Shown one piece after another: positions 58,032 through 64,000 of a stretch of DNA of 64,000 bases. A program made the translations under genes and the position numbers. Below the pieces are notes generated by a model. That model did not search any database and was not told where the DNA came from. It saw only the letters and a program-made list of their open reading frames with translations. The DNA is from Marsupella aquatica (Eukaryota; Marchantiophyta): assembly GCA_973895155.1 (NCBI GenBank), contig OZ316892.1, forward strand, positions 25,110,001 through 25,174,000. Direction: 5' to 3'. How positions within the stretch are numbered: the first letter of the stretch is position 1; each line of letters starts with the position of its first letter.

Positions 58032-61000
58032 TTAACTTGCATACATATCACTAGAATCTCCGTCGCAATCTTGGGCCGGGAACATGGAGGATAGTAGTTC
58101 CCGGTAGTCAAAGAGCTTATACTCTTCATTGAGGACAATGGACACCTCACTCGTCTCATTGCTGGCAAGGTCAATATCGACATTGCTGAAAGCAAAGAAA
58201 TCAGCACCTCATGGGTCAGATTCAGATCAATTTCAAATCTAGAGCTCCAGCAACCAAATGTATCGCGATCATGCAATTGACGAAACTGAGAACAGCAGCG
58301 CTCGCGATCTTGACGGGATCTCCATTATTTGATGTAGTCAAACTGGTACTTATAGGCGAAGGTAGTACAATATATTGCATGATAATTTTGGGGGCACTCA
58401 CGTCGTATTTTTTGTTTGCAGAATGACAAATGGGACATGAAGGCCTCTTTGCGCAGTCCCCGAAATCGTTCGTGGAAGGCTGTTACTCTGGTACTGCCCC
58501 GCAGCTTCTAAAATGTCCAGTCCGACCTCATTTGCCGATGCGCTGAAATCGTGACATCCGTCGGCCTCACTTAAGATTGATGACCTATTGGGCACAGGAT
58601 AGAAATCTTGGCTCGTACACGACCAAAACGACGACGACGACGACGCGTCGTTTGCAGGAGTAGCAGCGAAATATTTGTGGAGTTCAAGCGACTCGTAGCT
58701 ACGTTCGGTTTCCGTAGATGTCTGAGAGCAGTCTTCGAAATTCAAGTAAGAGTAACTGAGATCTTCAGGGGGCGGCGTGCAAGGGTACATATTGCCTTCA
58801 AAACGGTTGGACTGGTAGATTCGACTTTGGTTGTGCTTGATCAGCTCCGTCGTGAGTCTCAGCTGCAGCAGACAAGCGGGCAGACAGGTCACAGCGATGT
58901 GAATCCACAATACTGTTCGACCATTTAGATTGACCCTTGCATGATGTTCGGGGAAACTAGCTTGGTATTCTCATACTGTAGGCCTAATACTTCCAATTAT
59001 CTTACAATGTTTGAAGACCTCCCAACTGCCTGAAAACTAAGACAGTATAAGGATAAGTTACGCACGTGATGTCATATGTAAGAAGCTAAAATGTAGAAGG
59101 CTAGAAGAAAACTGTTTGTGGATCAGAGCAAGAAAGTTCATAGCTACAGCCACTATAACATTACGAAAACCATGCTGTACCTCTTCCTGAAGATGGTCCA
59201 GTTCACGCTGCTTCTCGTTACTGCGCCCAACAGCGGCGATCTTTTCTTCATTAAGGCGGCCAAGTGTTTGCCTGCGACACCTCTGCTCGTTCTCAGATCC
59301 AGCCCCCAACCACCTGCATGTGTTCCACCTACAGCAGTGAGTTTTGAAGAAAACTCTTTCCTGATCTTCAACCGTTTATATTTTTTCGTTCATGAGTATC
59401 GGGATGAGTATACATAGAAAGACCAAAGAAATAGGAGTGGCAAAGCGTACTTCATAGATCTCAAAGTACCAACCGGATCCTGTATGCTGTCATGCTCTGT
59501 CACGAATACGTAAAACGTGAAATGAACTTTGAACACAGTGGCAAGCTAGTGGACTCGAGAGATTTTTAAATACTAACCGGATCCTGGATCCCCTTGTGCT
59601 CTTCTTTTCCAGTTGATTCCCCTTCTTAGCTGGAAAAGTAGTTCGATTCCTAGAATATATATCTATCTGCTCGTGATTAACTCCACCGTCGAACACAGCT
59701 GACTTCGAGCATTCTGCAGATGGACTACCTGTGACTGTGTCGCTAGACGTCCTCGTGCACTCATTGGGGCTATGATTTCTTGGCGACCTTTTAGGAGTGC
59801 TTCCGTTGCTTCGCTCCAGAAGACCTGTGGCACAATTCTCACGTATGTAAGTCCGAAAGTGAACCTGGATTCAGTGAATTACATCCGTAAAATTTTAACG
59901 GTGGCCATTCTTTGCAGTACGTCTGCCCGAGCTGCACATTTCTCAGGTGACTGCTGATCACTCTTACCGAAGTCACTGTCACTGCGTACGAATGCGCGCA
60001 CGGTAGCCTTTTCTCTGAAGGCAGGATTTTCGAACGTCCGTAATCCTGAAGTACGACAGAGATGTAGAAGTATAGAACATCTTCGATGTGATCATTTTTG
60101 GACATGCCTGGAAGAAAAGTCATAGTTTCCACCCAGTTAAAGAGTTTGGGCAACGACTTTTACAAGCATGGAGAAGTTCCTCACCTGCAGCCTCCAACAC
60201 ATTAACCACGTCATAGATTCGGCGCAGCGTTGTGTTATGTTTGTTCTGCAACAGACGCAATGAACATAGAGAATATCGATCAGAATGACAGTCCTAGGCG
60301 CAGATTCAATGAGTTGATGGTAAGTTCAATTATGACAGCTTGTCAGTTTGGGGGTCACTTCATTATCCGGAAGTAGACGCTTCGCACACAATCAGATTGG
60401 GGTCATTCAGGGCCACGAATGCTCTTGTCAGGTGTCGGACTGGTGATGACAGCAGTCAAGTAAAAGAAGTCGATCTAAATTAAACTGTGAACACTCGGAA
60501 CCTTACATCGCGTGCGAAATCTCCGGGTCCCTGAAATCTTGTCGATCTGAAAATGACTAAATGGAACTATAAAACTGACGAGGATCTGATTCGATATATA
60601 GCAATTGATCTTTCAACGATAAAGCGTATTCTGAAATCTAAATGCATGTAGCTGAAGTTGCGAAGAATCGATTGAATTGGATCCAGCAATTGACTTTCAA
60701 TGAACTCAAGTATTGGATATGGATCTGTGGCAACTGAATTGAGAATGACCTGGTCACAGTTCAAAGAATTCAACACGCATAAGCTGATTTGACCTTAGAA
60801 CTATTGAAGTAATAGAACTCACCTGTCTAGTAGAAGCATTGTTTCCAGCCCCGTTTCCAGCAAGTTAATAAAAACTCATTGGATCTGCGAACTGAACTTA
60901 CAGATCTGATATATACTACCAGAGTTACTTCACCTTTGCTTCATCATGAATTTCAGTTGCAATTTGGAGGAGATTGCACGCTTCAGAATGTGGTTGGAGC

Positions 61001-61509
61001 TTTGATCGAAGTACAGTGGCCAAGTACTTCAATGGATTGGCCTTGACTCTGCCAGCGTACATGCCGAACTTCAACGTCGCTTGCACTGTAGTCGACTTAG
61101 CAAAAGGTTTTGTAGACTTGCTCGCTGAGAGAGTTAGAATGTCAGCTGTTGGACCTTCCACATCGCCTCGAATGGTTTGGCGTCCCAGCTGATCATTCTC
61201 AGCTCCTGCTCCAGAAGCAACAGTACCAACATAGGTGCCGTGGAGAGCAGCATTGAAACGACAATGCTTGAAGCTCGGATTGTTCTGCTTGCCTGGTCGT
61301 CGTCCAGCAGTCCGTCCCTGCTTTACGTGGGCTTCCGCGCCTAGACTCTTGTTAACAAGACAGCCTGTATAATCGAGTCCAGGATTACTTGAAATCTCAG
61401 TACAAGCCAGCTGATCAGCAAATCCTCTGAGGCTTGCAGCTGCAGCAGGTTTGCGAGGCGAAGGTGCACCGAACTCTTCCCATACGCGTGACCTTGTGGC
61501 TGTCACCAT
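58032..61509 (-). CDS. E2F/DP-like winged-helix transcription factor
   Basis: E2F and DP proteins heterodimerise and control S-phase genes. Exons: 61509-60934, 60530-60507, 60245-60185, 59824-59578, 59313-59181, 58862-58402, 58185-58032 (TAA), all GT-AG with matching phases, 551 residues. ATG at 61509 begins MVTATRSRVWEEF. The recognition-helix signature NTTLRRIYDVVNVLEAAG lies at about 204-221, and the end of the wing, RIRWLG, at about 301-306. Between them lie about 80 Ser/Arg/Lys-rich residues, where relatives have about 10. A heptad-like coiled coil follows (EKIAAVGRSNEKQRELDHLQ, on to LRLTTELIKHNQ, about 325-360), as in the dimerisation region. Then a Ser-rich stretch and an acidic, hydrophobic C-terminus (NEEYKLFDYRELLSSMFPAQ) that could activate transcription or bind a pocket protein. 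The first 190 residues are basic and of unknown role. E2F versus DP cannot be decided. Exon 2 is only 24 nt. Confidence 0.72.
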
Positions 61510-62104
61510 ACTGCCGAAATTATCTAAAGACCTGCCTGTAGTTTACCTACAATTGTAATCCGAACAGGTTCTAATCTTACGCTCGTCAGAACAAATAGTA
61601 TACGAGCTTCCTTAATTGACGCTTCTCGTGAAAATCTTGCTTTAGATATTTCTTCTAACGTCTTCTAGTCAACTTGTCATTCGACGGTCAGAATTGTCAG
61701 CGTTAACGAGAAGACTCCAATGTAGGCGAGCTCGAGCTCGAGCATGAATGTCAGTGAGTCTAATTGATCGAGCCTGACCTCGATCAAGGCCATGCCGAGA
61801 TTAATTATGTAAAATCTAATCAACCGAGTGGTCCTGGAGCTCCACTTCTTCCACCTCTTCTGAATTTGCACACTACAAAAAGTAACGATTGCTCGATGAT
61901 GTACGTCGGATTCTGTCACAAGGACCCTATCCCAAAACCTCAACGAACGTCTACTTCTTCTGAATGCGCAAACTACAGCGACGATCGCTCGATGATGTAC
62001 GACGTATTCTACCCCCAAACCTCGACGGACGGACCGAGTGAATCGATTCCACACTACTTGTCGACACTCAGCAGAGTCTGAGCTAGTCTGCAGTCTGAGA
62101 CTCT
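61510..62104. other. Upstream region of the E2F/DP-like gene with a diverged duplication
   Basis: Contains the presumed minus-strand promoter. CTTCTTCTGAAT(T/G), CACTACAAAAAG/AACTACAGCGAC and CGCTCGATGATGTACG(T/A)CG recur with a ~105 bp step (about 61853-61910 and 61956-62012). A palindromic GAGCTCGAGCTC lies at about 61729-61740. The opposing ORFs here are not supported as genes. Confidence 0.4.
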
Positions 62105-62107
62105 CCG

Positions 62108-62344
62108 ATCATGTATGTACGTACTGAGATTATGCAACATAGTACTCACGAGCACTGCAAACTTCTCAGAGTTATCAGACCTTAGCGATACTTTCGTCAA
62201 TGTTCTCCAATCTAGACAATGTTCTCACAACATGTACATACTGCGAGTATGCAACATAGTACTCACGAGCACTGCAAACTTCTCAGAGTTCTCAGACCTT
62301 AGTGCTGCTTTCGTCAATGTTCTCCAATCTAGACAATGGTCTCA
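62108..62344. repeat. 117 bp tandem duplication
   Basis: Two adjacent copies (about 62108-62227 and 62228-62344) share GCAACATAGTACTCACGAGC, ACTGCAAACTTCTCAGAGTT, CAGACCTTAG and TTTCGTCAATGTTCTCC. A period of 117 keeps frame, so the + strand ORF 62115-62558 (non-ATG start) runs through both copies. Confidence 0.9.
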
Positions 62345-64000
62345 CGACCAGAGAGTCCATCCATTGATGACGTTGCCAGTGAGTTCGCAAGTTGCTTCGA
62401 ACGATTCCCTTCTGTTACAAGCCGACGAGTTTGCGACCGCTGCAATTACCATTCTGCGGAAGGCACCGCAGAATCCAGAGGACGGGAAACCGATGGACAG
62501 TGAAATTATCCATTCAAAATCGCGTAAATCTACGGTCCTAATCCACCTCCAGAAGTAAAGTCCACACTCCACCGTTAGATCTCATCCAAGCGGTGCCTTC
62601 CGTCACTATCAGAGTAGCCGCAAGTGTCTCGATAGTGACCTCCACCGTGAACCCTGTATGGGACCGGGCTGGTTGGCGCAGTAACTTGGTAACTGAGTCG
62701 CTGTTACGGCAATGCTGACAGTAAGATCCACACGAATGGAATAATTCCCAGTCTGTGGGCCCCGATTTTGTGGGCCCCAGTACTGTTCTGCCAATTCTCA
62801 CGTCTATGCGTCGATAAAGGATTATCTGGTTGTCACCGATTACATCCTTTTGGGTCAGTTTGGTTTGGGCCCTGGTGTGTAAGAAATTTGATTTTTGGAA
62901 AAAAGTGCTTTCAGGCTAAGATATATCCCCCCAAATGTTACTTACCAGTGAAACCTAATGCAATTCGTAAATTACGTAAACTAGGTTGAGGTGGCCTAGA
63001 AATGGGTATGCACTATTTTGTTCAAAATTGCGAGGCCAGACATCTATGTTTTTGGAAATCTTACCATGGAGCTTGGTAGTTTGAAGAATGGAATATGGAA
63101 GGGCGGCTTTAAATGCAGGAGATTACACAAATTGAAATTCATTTACACTGCCTCCCAGCCAAAAAGGTGTGTCTCCGAGCCAAAAAGTTGGTGAGTGTAC
63201 TTACTCACTCCAGAAGTCCATTCACAAACCATTTAAAATAAAATAAAAGCAGACACAACTCAGAGTCTTTGAGCTTTAAGAAACAAAGACAGTTTGAGGC
63301 TAATTAATGCATGTAGCACATGTTTAGCCACAGGTTGAGGCTAATTGTAGCAAATGTTTGGAGTTTACCCATATTTTGAGGCTAGTTAGTGCATTTACTC
63401 CAGTTCACCCTCAGTTAAGGTAGAGTGGTCTTCAATTTAGTTTCTGGTTCACTCATACCTTGACACATGAGCAAAATTCTCAAGGATCCTAGCTCATTAG
63501 AAACACCAGAACCATATAAATATACGGGTTGCTAGGCTAATATGTTTGCTAACGAACTAGCTAAATGTTTAGGATGTTGTCAGTACACATGACAAAGAAA
63601 GATTTTTATAGGTGAGTCACTAGTCTTCCATATAAGGTCTCCCAGCATAAGCAGGTCGACTATATATCCCATAAAGGGATACCTCCAGTCCTTAACTGTA
63701 TACATTGAGGCTAATAATGCACAATCATGGCATGTGCTTAACCAAGATCCTGTCTTGCTGCACTACAAGAGGATAAATCGAGCTTATGGAGGCAATAGCT
63801 CTTGGCCATAAGCTTGTGCGCACTATTTCCTGTAAATGGAGCTCATGGGCTTACAAGGCTTCCCAGTTTTGGTTCCCAGCCTTTCCATGGCATGGCAAAT
63901 GTCAAATTTTGTAAGACAGCCACGGAAAAAAACCATGGGACTATTTTCATAGTTCTTGGTTGCAAACTTTTTGTCATTTTGGCTAGGTTGTTGTTTGCAA
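62345..64000. other. Right-edge spacer, no gene recognised
   Basis: AT-rich. GAGGCTAATT(A/G)-type phrases recur between 63290 and 63400. The minus-strand ORF 62801-62538 and others have no domains. Nothing else can be supported. Confidence 0.35.

Noticed and set aside
59839-60153. Minus-strand ORF with MSKNDHIEDVLYFY considered as an exon of the E2F/DP-like gene
   Set aside because: Exon 60245-60185 ends in phase 1 and joins the exon at 59824 directly to give AAGLLERS, which fits the winged helix. The ORF adds unrelated sequence and has no good donor.

Overview
The window is nuclear DNA of a land plant. The genes are split by many short GT-AG introns, the intergenic space is long and repeat-rich, and a CYP78A cytochrome P450 (a land-plant family) is present. 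A spliced gene at 11.1-14.5 kb reads as CFAP263/CCDC113, a motile-cilium protein. Flowering plants and conifers lack motile sperm, so this points to a lineage with swimming sperm (bryophyte, lycophyte, fern, or cycad/Ginkgo grade). No single taxon can be named from the sequence alone.

Five protein-coding genes could be assembled exon by exon. (1) CFAP263/CCDC113-like, + strand, 11119-14491. (2) A TPR-RING-LON protein of the LONRF type, - strand, 26103 down to about 19491, with 16 exons recognised. (3) A GNAT-family N-acetyltransferase, + strand, 32481-34227, 7 exons, probably organelle-targeted. (4) A CYP78A cytochrome P450, - strand, 40821-39058, with one intron at the start of helix I that happens to be stop-free and in frame. 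(5) An E2F/DP-like winged-helix transcription factor, - strand, 61509-58032, 7 exons, with a large insertion inside the DNA-binding wing. Splice phases agree across almost all junctions, which is the main support for these models. They are dispersed single genes, not a cluster, and no shared pathway is evident.

Layout: 0-2.2 kb, GC-rich edge and a decayed LINE (- strand); 5.05-8 kb, a decayed transposon-type ORF whose in-frame stops are nearly all TAG; 8.5-9.4 kb, direct repeats and a minisatellite; 11.1-14.5 kb, CFAP263; 15.8-16.2 kb, tRNA-derived repeats; 19.5-26.1 kb, the RING-LON gene; 26-32 kb, spacer with a SINE-like unit; 32.5-34.2 kb, GNAT; 36.3-37.2 kb, a ~200 bp tandem array; 39.1-40.8 kb, CYP78A; 45.2-46.2 kb, a foldback element with ~350 bp inverted arms; 48.6-56 kb, many local tandem arrays (53-57, 97, 46, 117 and 71 bp units); 58.0-61.5 kb, the E2F/DP-like gene; 62.1-62.3 kb, a 117 bp tandem duplication.

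Limits: all homology calls are from motif recognition and reading the translations, with no database search. Terminal exons, UTRs and some noncanonical junctions remain open and are flagged.
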